A DNA stretch of 64,000 bases from assembly GCF_044336245.1 (NCBI RefSeq), contig NZ_CP172346.1:2852001-2916000 (forward strand), read 5' to 3'. This DNA comes from Schlesneria sphaerica (GTDB lineage: Bacteria > Planctomycetota > Planctomycetia > Planctomycetales > Planctomycetaceae). Positions 9,528-19,015 of this stretch are shown here, one piece after another (the first letter of the stretch is position 1; each line of letters opens with the position of its first letter). The translations under genes were made by a program, and so were the position numbers. The notes below the pieces were generated by a model. It searched no databases and was not told where the DNA came from. It worked only from the letters and a program-made list of their open reading frames with translations.

Positions 9528-10296
9528 GTAGACGCAGCCTCCCTGCCGCGATTACCGCAATAGAACAAGACCTCAGCCGTGCTAGAGCTTGCATCGGAAC
9601 GTATCGATAATGCAAAAATGAGACAAGGCGAAAATTACAGTGCCGAAATACTGCATTTACCTTGCGTCGCTATCATCTGACACGATACTAAACTCTTACA
9701 TTCATGCCCTTATCGTTGAACTTGCACGAAATTCAGGTTGGTTGTTTACCACCGATTACGGGCTCGTCCGCTGTCTCAAAAAAAGAAAAATATTCTGCCA
9801 GCGTCGACCGCTGATGAACATCAGTCTCACGCGCAGGCCAATCAGTTTCGCCTGAATCCTCGAATTGGCTTCGGAAATCCCCAACACTGTTCAAAAGTGT
9901 TAGTTCCTCCGTCACCAGACCGCATCCACCTTTCCGGCGATGCTAACTTTCTTTCACAAACGCTCGCACCTCGGGGAGAAGCCCCCCCCACAATCTCCAC
10001 CAGGCTGACATCCAGAGACGTTTCTCATTCGCAATCTTATAATCCGGCCGTATCCTGGCAGCACCGCGAAGAGATTGCCCCGAGTCTCCTGCATCGCGAG
10101 ACGAAGAACGATCACCATTTATCAGTGGACCGTGTGTCACGGACAGCTATCTCGCATTGGCTTTCCAGATGAAGGTCGAGTGAAGACTTGGAACGAGTCA
10201 TTGACAGGAACAACAGCACCCGGTGACCACGTGCTCCAACTTCGGCGGAAAACGGTCACCACAACGCCACCCCGTTCGCGCAGGAATGCTATCGCC
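9528..10296. promoter_or_regulatory. Divergent intergenic region, about 770 bp
   Basis: Separates the divergently transcribed ABC exporter and amidohydrolase genes. The part at about 9590-9900 is visibly richer in A/T than the neighbouring genes, which fits promoters for both directions, but I cannot assign specific -35/-10 boxes. Small open frames here show no family features. Confidence 0.4.
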
Positions 10297-12057
10297 ATGC
10301 GATTCCCACACCCGCTGTTCCTCATCGCCTTCGTGTCGGCCTGGTTGCCTGGCTCGCCTTGCCCTGCGCAATCAGCGTCTGACGACCTTCTGTCGGCCGC
10401 ACCACGGGAGGCCGAGTCAACTTACGCCTCGCCCCCTGCCGACCTGATTTTTCGAAACGGGGCTGTCTACACCGTCGACGCCGCCCGAAGCTGGGCCGAC
10501 TCGGTCGCCATTCGAGAAGGACGGATCGTCTACGTCGGCAATGGCGCGGAGATCCAGAAGTGGACGGGCCCCCAGACTCGTCAGATCGATCTCGCTGGAA
10601 AGATGCTCCTGCCAGGATTCAATGACTCGCATGTCCACCTGATCGGCGGAGGAATTGAACTGGGTGAATGCGACATCAATGGACTGACGACGGTGACCGC
10701 CATACAGGACGCGGTTAAAGCCTATGCCCTGCGGCACCCGGAAAAGAAATGGATTCGTGGCGGGGGATGGCCGCTCACGCTGGAAGAGGGCAATCCCAGC
10801 AAAGAACTCCTTGATCGAGTCATGCCAGATCGCCCCGTCCTGCTGGATGCGTTCGACGGACACTCGACCTGGGCCAACTCGATGGCCTTGAAACTCGCAG
10901 GCATCACCCGTGAGACACCCGATCCGCCCCGTGGACGCATCGAACGGGATCCGCAAACGGGTGAGCCGACGGGAACCCTGCGAGAATCCGCCAGCCGACT
11001 GGTCATCAACAAAATCCCCCCGTATACCCCCGACGAATATCTTAATGGATTGCGGCGGGGTCTTGAGGTCGCCAACCGGTTTGGGATCACGTCGGTTCAG
11101 GAAGCATCAGTCGCGGAACAACACCTCAAAGCTCTTTCCGAACTGGATCGGACAAGGGAACTGACTGTCCGGGTCGTCGCGGCCATGCGTGTCGATCCTG
11201 CCAAACAGATGCTTCAGATTCCGCAATTCGTCGAATGGCGAGAGAAGTTCCGCGGAAGGCGACTGCGGGCCACTTCGGTCAAGATCTTTGAAGATGGAGT
11301 CATCGAGTCACGAACAGCGTCGCTGCTGCAACCCTACCTCGGTGGCACGCAAGAGCGAGGATGGCTCAACTTCGAGCCGGAAGTACTGAACCCTCTCGTT
11401 GTAGAACTTGATCGGCTTGGGTTTCAGATTCACGTTCATGCGATTGGCGACCGAGCCATCCAATGTTCGTTCGATGCGCTGGAACTGGGGCAGAGGCAGA
11501 ACGGCCGTCGCGATTCGCGCCACCACCTCGCTCACATCGAACTGTTCGACCCTTCGGACATTGGCCGCTTTCGCAAACTGGGCGTCATTGCCAATTTTCA
11601 GCCGTTGTGGGCGAATGCAGATCTCTACATCGTCAACATGACGCAGCCCATTCTGGGACCCGAGCGGTCCCGCTGGTTGTACCCCATTCGCAGTGTGGCC
11701 GAGACGGGTGCCCTGATCGCCTGTGGCAGCGACTGGTCAGTCACCTCCATGAACCCGCTCGAAGCGATCCAGATTGCCGTGACCCGACGGGGATTGAATG
11801 AGGGTCCGGGGCCCGCCTGGATCCCGGAAGAAACCGTAGACCTCTCGCTGATGCTGGCGGCCTACACCATTAACGGAGCCTACGTCAATTTTCAGGAACA
11901 GGAAACGGGGTCCATTGAAGTCGGCAAAGCGGCGGACTTGATTGTTCTGGACCGTAATCTGTTCGAGATTCCCCGCCACGAGATCCACCAGGCCAAGGTA
12001 CTGCTGACCCTGCTGGAAGGAGAGCCGGTTTACCGCAGCGCCGATTTCCCCGAGTAA
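10297..12057 (+). CDS. Secreted amidohydrolase family 3 (YtcJ-like metal-dependent hydrolase)
   Basis: About 586 residues. The ATG at 10297 was chosen because it opens a clear signal peptide (MRFPHPLFLIAFVSAWLPG, then CPAQS); the in-frame upstream stretch is not protein-like. The metal-binding HxH lies in LLPGFNDSHVHL near residue 112. IHVHAIGDRA and HHLAHIELF supply later metal or catalytic His residues, and IACGSDWSVTSMNP supplies the C-terminal Asp. The family hydrolyses amide or imine bonds in diverse small molecules; the substrate is not predictable. Export suggests an extracytoplasmic substrate. Monocistronic: divergent from the exporter and convergent with the next gene. Confidence 0.88.
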   Translation: MRFPHPLFLIAFVSAWLPGSPCPAQSASDDLLSAAPREAESTYASPPADLIFRNGAVYTVDAARSWADSVAIREGRIVYVGNGAEIQKWTGPQTRQIDLAGKMLLPGFNDSHVHLIGGGIELGECDINGLTTVTAIQDAVKAYALRHPEKKWIRGGGWPLTLEEGNPSKELLDRVMPDRPVLLDAFDGHSTWANSMALKLAGITRETPDPPRGRIERDPQTGEPTGTLRESASRLVINKIPPYTPDEYLNGLRRGLEVANRFGITSVQEASVAEQHLKALSELDRTRELTVRVVAAMRVDPAKQMLQIPQFVEWREKFRGRRLRATSVKIFEDGVIESRTASLLQPYLGGTQERGWLNFEPEVLNPLVVELDRLGFQIHVHAIGDRAIQCSFDALELGQRQNGRRDSRHHLAHIELFDPSDIGRFRKLGVIANFQPLWANADLYIVNMTQPILGPERSRWLYPIRSVAETGALIACGSDWSVTSMNPLEAIQIAVTRRGLNEGPGPAWIPEETVDLSLMLAAYTINGAYVNFQEQETGSIEVGKAADLIVLDRNLFEIPRHEIHQAKVLLTLLEGEPVYRSADFPE

Positions 12058-12137
12058 CTTCGCCGCAGCCGATTGCTCTGGGATAAAATCACCACTCCAG
12101 CACCTCGCTCCCACCGGCATCCTTCCTCACGAAAACT

Positions 12138-12193
12138 CTGTTCGCTCGCGAACAGGAAACAGCGATAGCCCTGACGATGGGATCATCAGGGCT
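12138..12193. terminator. Two hairpins between convergent genes
   Basis: A 7-bp stem CTGTTCG/CGAACAG with a 4-nt loop (12138-12155) is followed by an 8-bp stem AGCCCTGA/TCAGGGCT with an 11-nt loop (12167-12193). They lie just past the amidohydrolase stop and before the convergent His/Gly-rich gene ends. Neither has a good U tract, so terminator function is probable but not proven. Confidence 0.5.
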
Positions 12194-12227
12194 TCACACT
12201 GAACCTCAATTTTTCAGCCAGTCATCG

Positions 12228-13877
12228 CTAGACAGGCCGTTGATCAAACTCAAACTCTTCGGCGTCGAATTCACCGACGGCTGGGGGTCGCCCCCCGTTG
12301 CCGGGACCTCGTTCTTCTTCCGGACGGCCTTCAGGCGGACCACCGCGGCCCGGGGGAGGTCGATGCCCCGGAGGAGGACGGTGCCCCCCTGGACCTCCCG
12401 GTCCTCCCGGTCCCCAGGGGAAGCCGCGGAAGCCCGGGCGGCGGGAAGGACGGTCAGGTGCATCCCCTTCGCCATGCCGACCATCTGGCCCCTCATGAGG
12501 CGGCCCAAAACCTTCTCCATGATCCCGATCTCGTCTCTCAGCGCGGGGGCCACGATCTGGCGCCCCCTCGCGTTCTGCCTGATCCCGATCGTGCCGTGGA
12601 GGTGCGGAAAAGCGACCAGGTCCGCGATCTCCTCGCTCCCCCTGCCCCTGTTCACGGAACTCACGTTGCGGGCGGTCTCCCTCGAAATCAGGTCGATGAC
12701 GTTCACCGCGACGATCCGATTCGGCCACCCGATGAGGGGGCCTCACAGGGCCACGACCGAATCCGTGTCCCTCTCCGCCACGAAATCGACCGAAGTGATG
12801 ATGGAAGTCAGGCCCCTCATGTCCCCCTCGGTATCCCGCATGTCGTCGTCCTTCCCAGTGCGTATCACTTCGAGCCGATCGGAAATCACGATCGCCCCAG
12901 TCGGGTCCGCGTCCCCTCCACCCCTCGTGAGCGGAGTGCGGATGATGAGGGCGCCGTGGAGGGCCGAAGTCAGGTCGACCGTCTCGATGAGCGAATTCGC
13001 GAAAGCCGCCCCCTCGCGGCGCGCCAAATCCGGGTCGATGGGGCGGGCCGTCGAATCGGCCGTCCCGTGCAGCAAATCGATGAGGTGGCGGGCCGAAGTG
13101 GCGGGGACCACGATGGGGGCCTCGATCTCGGCCGAATTCACGATGTGAACCATCGTCATCTCGCCCGGCCCAGTGATGTTCACGTGGACCGAACCCGTCG
13201 CGTGGCCCCCAATCGCGGCGGAACTCTCTCCGTCCCAAGTCTCGGTCGCGATCGAAATCACCTCGATGATGCGGCGGTCCACCGCGCCCCGGCCTTCCCC
13301 AGCCCTCTCTGTCGTGACGATCGAAATGACGATCAGGTCGATTGCCATCACCTCGATGAGCGAATTCACGCGGTGCAGGGCCGCCATGCCCCCCACTGCG
13401 TCCCCACCCGCGCCCCCATCCCTCGTGGGCCTCGTGTCGGAAATGATCTCGATGGAAGTCTCCCCCCCGGCCTGCGAAGCGGCGACCGTGCTGGAACGGA
13501 CCTGGCCCGCGTCCCCCATGTCGGCCGGGGCCCCATCCCTCACCTCGTCCTGGTCCCCAGCCTTCGTGTCGACCGTGAGGCCCGCGGTGGTGGTGTTCGC
13601 GTCCCCACCCACGTCCCGACCGGTCACGTTGTTTCGGCCGGTCGGGTGTGGCTTCAGGCGAATCAGCCGGAGTTGCTGGTGGAGTTGCTGCTTCTGCCGC
13701 TGCTTCAGCATCCGCGGGAGGTGATTCCGGGGCTTCTGCTGGCTTGGCCTCATTGTCAGGTTGCGCTGCTGAGGCAACGCTGTCCCCTTCGGTCTGTAAT
13801 TCAACTGCAGCAAGCGGGCTGATCAGCAGCAACACCGTTGCTGCGAACGTCCCCCCGCTTCGAACGATGCTGAGCAT
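12228..13877 (-). CDS. Secreted His/Gly/Arg/Asp-rich low-complexity protein
   Basis: About 549 residues. Start chosen at the ATG at 13877 (MLSIVRSGGTFAATVLLLISPLAAVE), which gives a signal peptide and has an AAGGAAAGG ribosome binding site; the 29-codon upstream extension is not needed. After cleavage there is an Ala/Pro/Glu-rich linker (about residues 25-75). The rest is low-complexity sequence dominated by His, Gly, Arg, Asp and Trp, with loose repeats such as HEGWGPGR and GWGRGWGR, and a Pro/Gly-rich end. No recognisable domain. The many His residues could bind metal and the charge could bind polyanions, but both are guesses. Other frames of this DNA are also open over 350-450 codons because of the repetitive composition. 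Confidence 0.7.
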   Translation of the reverse strand: MLSIVRSGGTFAATVLLLISPLAAVELQTEGDSVASAAQPDNEAKPAEAPESPPADAEAAAEAATPPATPADSPEATPDRPKQRDRSGRGWGREHHHRGPHGRHEGWGPGRGEGWGPGRHGGRGPGPFQHGRRFAGRGGDFHRDHFRHEAHEGWGRGWGRSGGHGGPAPREFAHRGDGNRPDRHFDRHDREGWGRPGRGGPPHHRGDFDRDRDLGRREFRRDWGPRDGFGPREHHWAGRDDDGSHREFGRDRGPHRGPRHFGPPPHRFAARDGRFDGPPHRPGFGAPRGGGFREFAHRDGRPDFGPPRRPHHPHSAHEGWRGRGPDWGDRDFRSARSDTHWEGRRHAGYRGGHEGPDFHHHFGRFRGGEGHGFGRGPVRPPHRVAESDRRGERHRPDFEGDRPQREFREQGQGERGDRGPGRFSAPPRHDRDQAEREGAPDRGPRAERRDRDHGEGFGPPHEGPDGRHGEGDAPDRPSRRPGFRGFPWGPGGPGGPGGHRPPPGHRPPPGRGGPPEGRPEEERGPGNGGRPPAVGEFDAEEFEFDQRPV

Positions 13878-14348
13878 GGGTTTCCCTTTCCTTAGGCGAA
13901 GAAGTGAAATCGCAATTGACCGCAGATGTCCCGATCCATCAGGCCCCACAAAGGAATCCAACACGTTGCCAGCTTCCTGTGCCGTAAATGACCTCGCGAT
14001 CGCGCGGTGTTTTCGATCGCGTCATCCTGATAGTCGCGCAGGCCACCCCGATACCGCCGCGCGATGTTTTTCCGCGCGTCCGAATTTGGCTGAAATTCAG
14101 GTCCGCATGGGCTCAACCAAGTCCCTGTCACTCTGAAAGCCAAAAGGTCGAACGACTTGCAGCGCAATCACGTTGCCGAATCGGTTCGCCGTAACGTGAG
14201 CGTCGAGAGCCGGGTCCCTTTCGGAGAGCGTGGTGCGTCGGATTGGCTCATGGCTCTAAATCGCGGCGTTCAGCTATTCGGCTTTCCTGTCGCCGCATTG
14301 GCGGGGAGGCAATGAAGAGAGGAAGTGGGAGTGTCTGTAAAACGAAAA

Positions 14349-14385
14349 CCCTCTCCGGGCTTGAGGTCGGGAAGCCAGGAGAGGG
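14349..14385 (-). terminator. Rho-independent terminator of the Gfo/Idh/MocA gene
   Basis: Stem CCCTCTCC/GGAGAGGG around a 21-nt loop. Read on the minus strand it is followed by TTTTCGTTTT. It lies about 90 nt downstream of the minus-strand oxidoreductase stop. The rest of the 13878-14471 gap shows nothing I recognise. Confidence 0.65.
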
Positions 14386-14471
14386 AACGTGAGGCCGTTG
14401 TCTGCACTCGTGTCCGGACCCCCTTATCGGGGTTAGCCGGAAACGAGGATCATCAAGAGCGGCATGGAATG

Positions 14472-15752
14472 CTAATGCAGCTTGACGGGAGCAGCCTGAC
14501 CGGGTCGATACAGTGTGAGCGAACGTTCTCGCGGATCGACACGCACTACACAATCGGGCTCGCCGGCGGCCTGTCGCTCCAGAATGGCTTCGAGTGCCTG
14601 AACCGCCGCGACTGTCTGCCAGTCCGCCGTCAGATCGTTGTAAGCCAGGCTTTGCATCTGTTCCAGTCGTTGCGGCTGCTCACTTGAAGTGCCACCGAAT
14701 TTGACGTACCCCAGCTCTCGTACGAAGCGCTCGAGAACTTCCACTCCGTAACCGCGCTGGGATCGTTCACCCCACGGCTCGAGGAACGTCCCGTTGTAGT
14801 GGTTGTTCATCGTGATCTTGCGGGTGATCGGTGTCTCTCCTTCCACCGTGCATTCCACGCCTCGTTTACGGGAATGCCCGTTCCAGATTCCATTGTCAAA
14901 GCGGAACTGCACTTCCTGCTCAACGTAACCGGGGAAGTTGTCCGGAGTGACCCACGAAGTGTGGATATCGAACGCCGCTTCCCGACCATCATCGTACTCG
15001 TAAATCATCCGCATCTGGGTACTGTCCCAGGTGGGTCCATCCTTGGGGCCGACGATGCCTCGCTGGCCGGTCGCGGTCACGGTCTTGAGGCGTCCGCCGA
15101 ACGTGAAGTCGATCAACTTGATGTAATGCACCGCGACATACGTTCCCGGATTACGGCCGGTGATCCATTCCGAAAACTGACTGCCCGAGATCTGCTTGGG
15201 TTCCAGCAGCGAGCAGTAGCCGTTGTTGACGTGACGCAGCACGTGATCCGCGACCAGCGTTCGCAACTTCTTGTGATCCGGGTCGAGCAGCTTATGGTAA
15301 ACGACCTTTGCCAGTAGCCCCTTCCGTTTGGCGATTGCGGCCAGTTCCTCGAGTTCCCCCAGAGCCAGGACCGAGGGCTTCTCGATCAGAACATGGACTC
15401 CCGCTTCGAGCAATTTCTTCGCCGCATCGAAGTGTCTGTTATCCGGTGTTGCCACGCACGCGAAATCGACGTTGGCCGCGATTAATTGCTCGACCGAATC
15501 CTCTCCGGAAAAGCTGGTGAAGGGGAAAACTCGTGACCCGGCCGACTTCCGATAGGCTTCCGCACGATGCCCCGTCTTTGACGCAACGGCGACGAGTGGG
15601 ACATTGATCACACCGAACCGGTGATCGAACAGACTTTCGCCGTGCGTTCGTTCAAAGAACGGTCGGTAGGTCTCGTCAAAAATCATTCCCATGCCAACCA
15701 TGCCGGCACGAAGCGAAGGAAGAGGCGAAGTCACTGACGTATTCCCGATCAA
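14472..15752 (-). CDS. Gfo/Idh/MocA family oxidoreductase
   Basis: About 426 residues. The N-terminal Rossmann nucleotide loop reads AGMVGMGMIFD, VACVATPDNRH-type strand 4 appears as FACVATPDNRHFDAA, and the catalytic Lys is in VLIEKP near residue 125. The C-terminal alpha/beta domain carries an HYIKLIDFTFGG segment with the substrate His/Asp pattern. The reading frame opens with TTG; a GTG six codons in (VTSPLPSLRAG) is an equally good start, whereas the first ATG would cut the first beta strand. Likely an NAD(P)-dependent sugar or inositol dehydrogenase; substrate unknown. Stands alone, divergent from the NuoN-like gene. Confidence 0.85.
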   Translation of the reverse strand: MIGNTSVTSPLPSLRAGMVGMGMIFDETYRPFFERTHGESLFDHRFGVINVPLVAVASKTGHRAEAYRKSAGSRVFPFTSFSGEDSVEQLIAANVDFACVATPDNRHFDAAKKLLEAGVHVLIEKPSVLALGELEELAAIAKRKGLLAKVVYHKLLDPDHKKLRTLVADHVLRHVNNGYCSLLEPKQISGSQFSEWITGRNPGTYVAVHYIKLIDFTFGGRLKTVTATGQRGIVGPKDGPTWDSTQMRMIYEYDDGREAAFDIHTSWVTPDNFPGYVEQEVQFRFDNGIWNGHSRKRGVECTVEGETPITRKITMNNHYNGTFLEPWGERSQRGYGVEVLERFVRELGYVKFGGTSSEQPQRLEQMQSLAYNDLTADWQTVAAVQALEAILERQAAGEPDCVVRVDPRERSLTLYRPGQAAPVKLH

Positions 15753-16083
15753 AGGTTATTCAGATATCTGCTGAGGAATGTCGACCGAAGATGATTACCA
15801 CTGGCATGCAGATTCACAATCGAGACCGGGTAACTTGTCTGCGCAAGTTTGAGGAGGGCCACGCCTTCCCGGACGAGTAGCTGCCACCTCCCAGCGGCCA
15901 CCCTGATTGTGGACAAAGTCCGGATCGGCTGCGGCCGGAAACGCTGAGTCGTCGAGATTCCGGCGAGTGATTCCTCTTCGCGTGACTTGCTCACCTGCGG
16001 CATCAATACGAGACTGTCGGACTGCGGTTTACCTCCTGCGAACTCCGATACAGATCCTCTTCAAGGTCGTTAAAAGGTCATTC
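15753..16083. other. Divergent intergenic region, about 330 bp
   Basis: Lies between the divergent oxidoreductase and NuoN-like genes and presumably holds both promoters. I see no hairpin, repeat or small gene that I can support. Confidence 0.4.
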
Positions 16084-17970
16084 ATGCCCCTTCCGACTCC
16101 GCCGACGCTGTTACTCGCCGCCGGAGGCATCGCATTGGTCTGGGGCCATTTCCACAATGTTCATCCTCGTTTCGCCTGGGGTGGATTTTCACTGGCTGCC
16201 ATGCTGATCGCGGTGGCCTGCTTGTGGTTTGACCCCGTCACGACGACAGAGCAGAGTGAGTCGATCCATCGGCATCGCGTCTGGATCAATGACCCGCTCG
16301 CCGTGTCAGAACAGGGACTGGTCCTCGCATTCGGATTGCTCGCCGGTATCGCTCTTCTGGACCGAAATACCGTCAGTCCGAACGAGGCGAATGACCACGG
16401 ATATTTTCTGTTTAGCCTGGCGGGCCTGATGTTGATCGCCCGGTCGAATGATTTCCTCTCGCTGGGACTGTCGCTGGAGATCACAGGTGCAGCGGGTCTG
16501 GCGTTTCGTCGGCTGAATCGACTCGCGACGGTCACTGGCGCGACGGGAGAGCCAATGACGGAGATCCGTTCCCCCTCCGCAGAAGGTACGTTCTCTGGAA
16601 ACCAGTGCGAACTTCACTGGCTCACCTCCATCGGGTTGTGGCTGGGGATCGCGTTACTGATGAACACACTCGCAACAACCGAGTTCGACGCGATCAAGCG
16701 AATCCTCGTCGTCGCCTATCAACCCCAATCGGCGGAGGCGTCGATCGGAGCCCCTTCAAAACTGATCCTGTTGGCGGCGGGCCTGATCGTTCTCTCACTG
16801 TATGGCCGGATGGGAGTTGTTGCCCTGCTCGACAACGACGCACCGGGTTCCGATATCACCCCTCGTCCGCTATGCGGATTTATCCTGCTGTCGGGCCCCC
16901 TGGCGGGGGGCATCGCGCTGATTCGCCTGTGCGGTGTGGTGTTTGAGGGACTGGGAGATTCGCTGACCATCCTGCTGATCGTCCTGTGCCTGGTCGCTTT
17001 TCTTCGTTCGGCCGTGATGGCCGTTCGTGGATTTAATGCAGGCAGTCGCTCCATACCCGTATGGGTCAAGAGCCTGGTCATTGCGCAGAGCGCGTGGTTG
17101 GGGATTGGTCTGATCGCCGTGGCGATGGAGCTTCAGCACCCCGATGCCCGCTGGGCCAAGTTTCCCACAGAGCCGGAAACGCTGACCCTCCTGGTTTATA
17201 CCCAGGTCGTGCAGCTCGTCGCGTGCGGCGGGGTCATCTGGACACTCGAGTTTCTCTCCCGTGGGGGGCGTGGCGTCGAGTATCTGGAAGACCTCAAGGG
17301 ACTCGCTCGTTTCGCGGTGATCCCTGCGATCGTCCTCATGGCCTCGCTCATCAGTTGTGCAGGGGGACCGTGGACGGCAGGATTCTGGGGGCGCTGGTGG
17401 ATGATCGTCGTGGGTCTGAATGTCCACATCAAGACGCTGTCGAGCATTCTGGTTCCTCATGGAAGCCTTCGCATCCTGATCTTCCTCGGGATCATCGCCT
17501 CAATCCCGATTGCGGGGATCGCCATCCGGTTCTTTCGGGAACTGTTTCTCGAGCAGCCACTCTCGCGGACTCGGTTCACCGGCGGGCGTGGTGCCCTGGT
17601 GGCCGGGATACTGGCAGCCCTGACATCACTGATCCTGGGGGTCGCTCCGCAGTTGCTTGTTGCTCCGCTGCGCGCCATCCAGGCCCCGCAGGAATTACTA
17701 CCGGAAACGCAGCCCCGGGGATCGGGAAAGAACCATTCGGTATTCCGTATGAATGGACCAGGCCCGGAAAAGTTTGCTGGATTGGCATGTCAAGACAGAT
17801 CTGCTCGTCAAGTCAGACACGAATTACTTATCTCAATAAAAGTCGCGGCCTGCTCTTGGCAATCGCCGCAGAGTTGGGCACAATTCTGCCCCGTGTGGTC
17901 AGGGACTTTAGAACCTGACCATCATCCCAGCGAGGACATTCCCTTCATCCTCGTCGATCCTAACTCTTGA
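16084..17970 (+). CDS. NuoN-like proton-conducting membrane protein (orphan)
   Basis: About 628 residues, with many hydrophobic helices. The ATG at 16084 was chosen because the upstream in-frame part is not membrane-like. The segment NDHGYFLFSLAGLMLIARSNDF followed by SLGLSLEI matches the subunit N pattern (LLFS..GMMLMASANDL..LYLGLE). Near residue 400, YLEDLKGLAR and GGPWTAGFWGRW match the EDLxGL and PPTAGFxGK region, and LGVAPQLLVAPLRA matches the C-terminus of the family. No other complex I genes are near. The last 80-90 residues after the final helix look atypical. The stop codon overlaps a possible TTG start of the next gene. Role in proton translocation is inferred. Confidence 0.75.
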   Translation: MPLPTPPTLLLAAGGIALVWGHFHNVHPRFAWGGFSLAAMLIAVACLWFDPVTTTEQSESIHRHRVWINDPLAVSEQGLVLAFGLLAGIALLDRNTVSPNEANDHGYFLFSLAGLMLIARSNDFLSLGLSLEITGAAGLAFRRLNRLATVTGATGEPMTEIRSPSAEGTFSGNQCELHWLTSIGLWLGIALLMNTLATTEFDAIKRILVVAYQPQSAEASIGAPSKLILLAAGLIVLSLYGRMGVVALLDNDAPGSDITPRPLCGFILLSGPLAGGIALIRLCGVVFEGLGDSLTILLIVLCLVAFLRSAVMAVRGFNAGSRSIPVWVKSLVIAQSAWLGIGLIAVAMELQHPDARWAKFPTEPETLTLLVYTQVVQLVACGGVIWTLEFLSRGGRGVEYLEDLKGLARFAVIPAIVLMASLISCAGGPWTAGFWGRWWMIVVGLNVHIKTLSSILVPHGSLRILIFLGIIASIPIAGIAIRFFRELFLEQPLSRTRFTGGRGALVAGILAALTSLILGVAPQLLVAPLRAIQAPQELLPETQPRGSGKNHSVFRMNGPGPEKFAGLACQDRSARQVRHELLISIKVAACSWQSPQSWAQFCPVWSGTLEPDHHPSEDIPFILVDPNS

Positions 17971-17981
17971 GAGACCCAAGA

Positions 17982-18905
17982 GTGAACAATCCGACTACTC
18001 CGCACAGTGTTCAAAGCTCCACTTTGGACGCCGATCTGCCGAATTTATTAGACCGATATGCTGCATCTCCCAAGTCAATCGCTCCATTTCGACTGTCATT
18101 AAGTCAGCTCACTACATTCCAATGGTCGTTAGCTCAAGAAGCCTTGCAACTCAAGCAGGCCGGTTTTGATGCGATTGGATTGTGGCGACCCAAGCTTGCT
18201 GATTTTGGAGAACGGCGTGCCGCACAGGCACTGACGGACGCACGACTGACAGTTTCATCGCTGTCCTTCGCTGGAGGCTTCACAGGCGGTTGCGGGTTCA
18301 GTTATCTGGAAGCCATCGAAGATGGCATGCAGGCTATTGATCAAGCCGAGATCGTCGGTGCGAAAACCGTGATCTGTGTCAGCGGGTCAAAGCATGGACA
18401 TACCGTACGCCACAGCCGCCGGCTCGTCGTGGATGGTATGCGGCAGATGGCGGACTACGCAGAACGGGCTGGGGTCACACTGTCGCTGCTGCCGATGCAT
18501 CGGCAGTTCAGCAAAAAGTGGACTTACCTCAACTCGCTGGATGAGACCCTGGATGTGCTGGGCCTGATCCGCTCATCACACGTCGGTCTGGCCTTTGACA
18601 CCTATCAGATGTTTGAAGAGCCTGACCTGCTGAGCCGTATTCCCGAAATTGCGCCGATCACCAACATCGTGCAGTTAAGTGACAGCAATCGCGTGCCCGG
18701 TTCGGAACAGGATCGCCGGATGCCAGGTGAAGGGGTGCTCCCGCTGACAGAACTGATTCAAGGCTTTCAGTCAGCAGGGTACGCTGGTTACTTTGACATT
18801 CAGGTCTGGTCGGGTAATGTGTGGAAGTCGAATTACACACACCTGATCGAACAGTCGCATGCGGTGGTGAAAGGGATGTCGCTTCGGGCGACCGCCCCCA
18901 AGTAA
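17982..18905 (+). CDS. Sugar phosphate isomerase/epimerase (xylose isomerase-like TIM barrel)
   Basis: About 307 residues. The AP_endonuc_2 family barrel is recognisable from AGFDAIGLWRPK, the metal-ligand region around SLLPMHRQFSK, VGLAFDTYQMFE with its Asp, VQLSDSNR and the closing GYFDIQVWS. Start is uncertain: a GTG at 17982 or a TTG at 17967 that overlaps the TGA stop of the upstream NuoN-like gene, which would imply translational coupling. Members isomerise or epimerise sugars and inositols; the substrate is not predictable. The coupling to a membrane proton-channel-like gene has no obvious metabolic logic. Confidence 0.82.
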   Translation: MNNPTTPHSVQSSTLDADLPNLLDRYAASPKSIAPFRLSLSQLTTFQWSLAQEALQLKQAGFDAIGLWRPKLADFGERRAAQALTDARLTVSSLSFAGGFTGGCGFSYLEAIEDGMQAIDQAEIVGAKTVICVSGSKHGHTVRHSRRLVVDGMRQMADYAERAGVTLSLLPMHRQFSKKWTYLNSLDETLDVLGLIRSSHVGLAFDTYQMFEEPDLLSRIPEIAPITNIVQLSDSNRVPGSEQDRRMPGEGVLPLTELIQGFQSAGYAGYFDIQVWSGNVWKSNYTHLIEQSHAVVKGMSLRATAPK

Positions 18906-19015
18906 CTCGGCAAATGGTTCTGGGCAACGGAGTGCCGATTCGCAACCAAGTGACGATTGTTATCGCTCGTGGTTGCTTCTGCAGATTCCCACCAACGGTT
19001 TTTCCCGCCCTTTGA

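Noticed and set aside
12458..13822. Long open frames on both strands (454 codons plus, 356 codons minus) overlapping the His/Gly-rich gene
   Set aside because: They arise from the repetitive, G/C-rich composition; only the 12228-13877 frame has a signal peptide and ribosome binding site.
17061..17918. 285-codon frame overlapping the NuoN-like gene
   Set aside because: Hydrophilic, Arg/Pro-rich shadow; the NuoN-like frame carries the family motifs.
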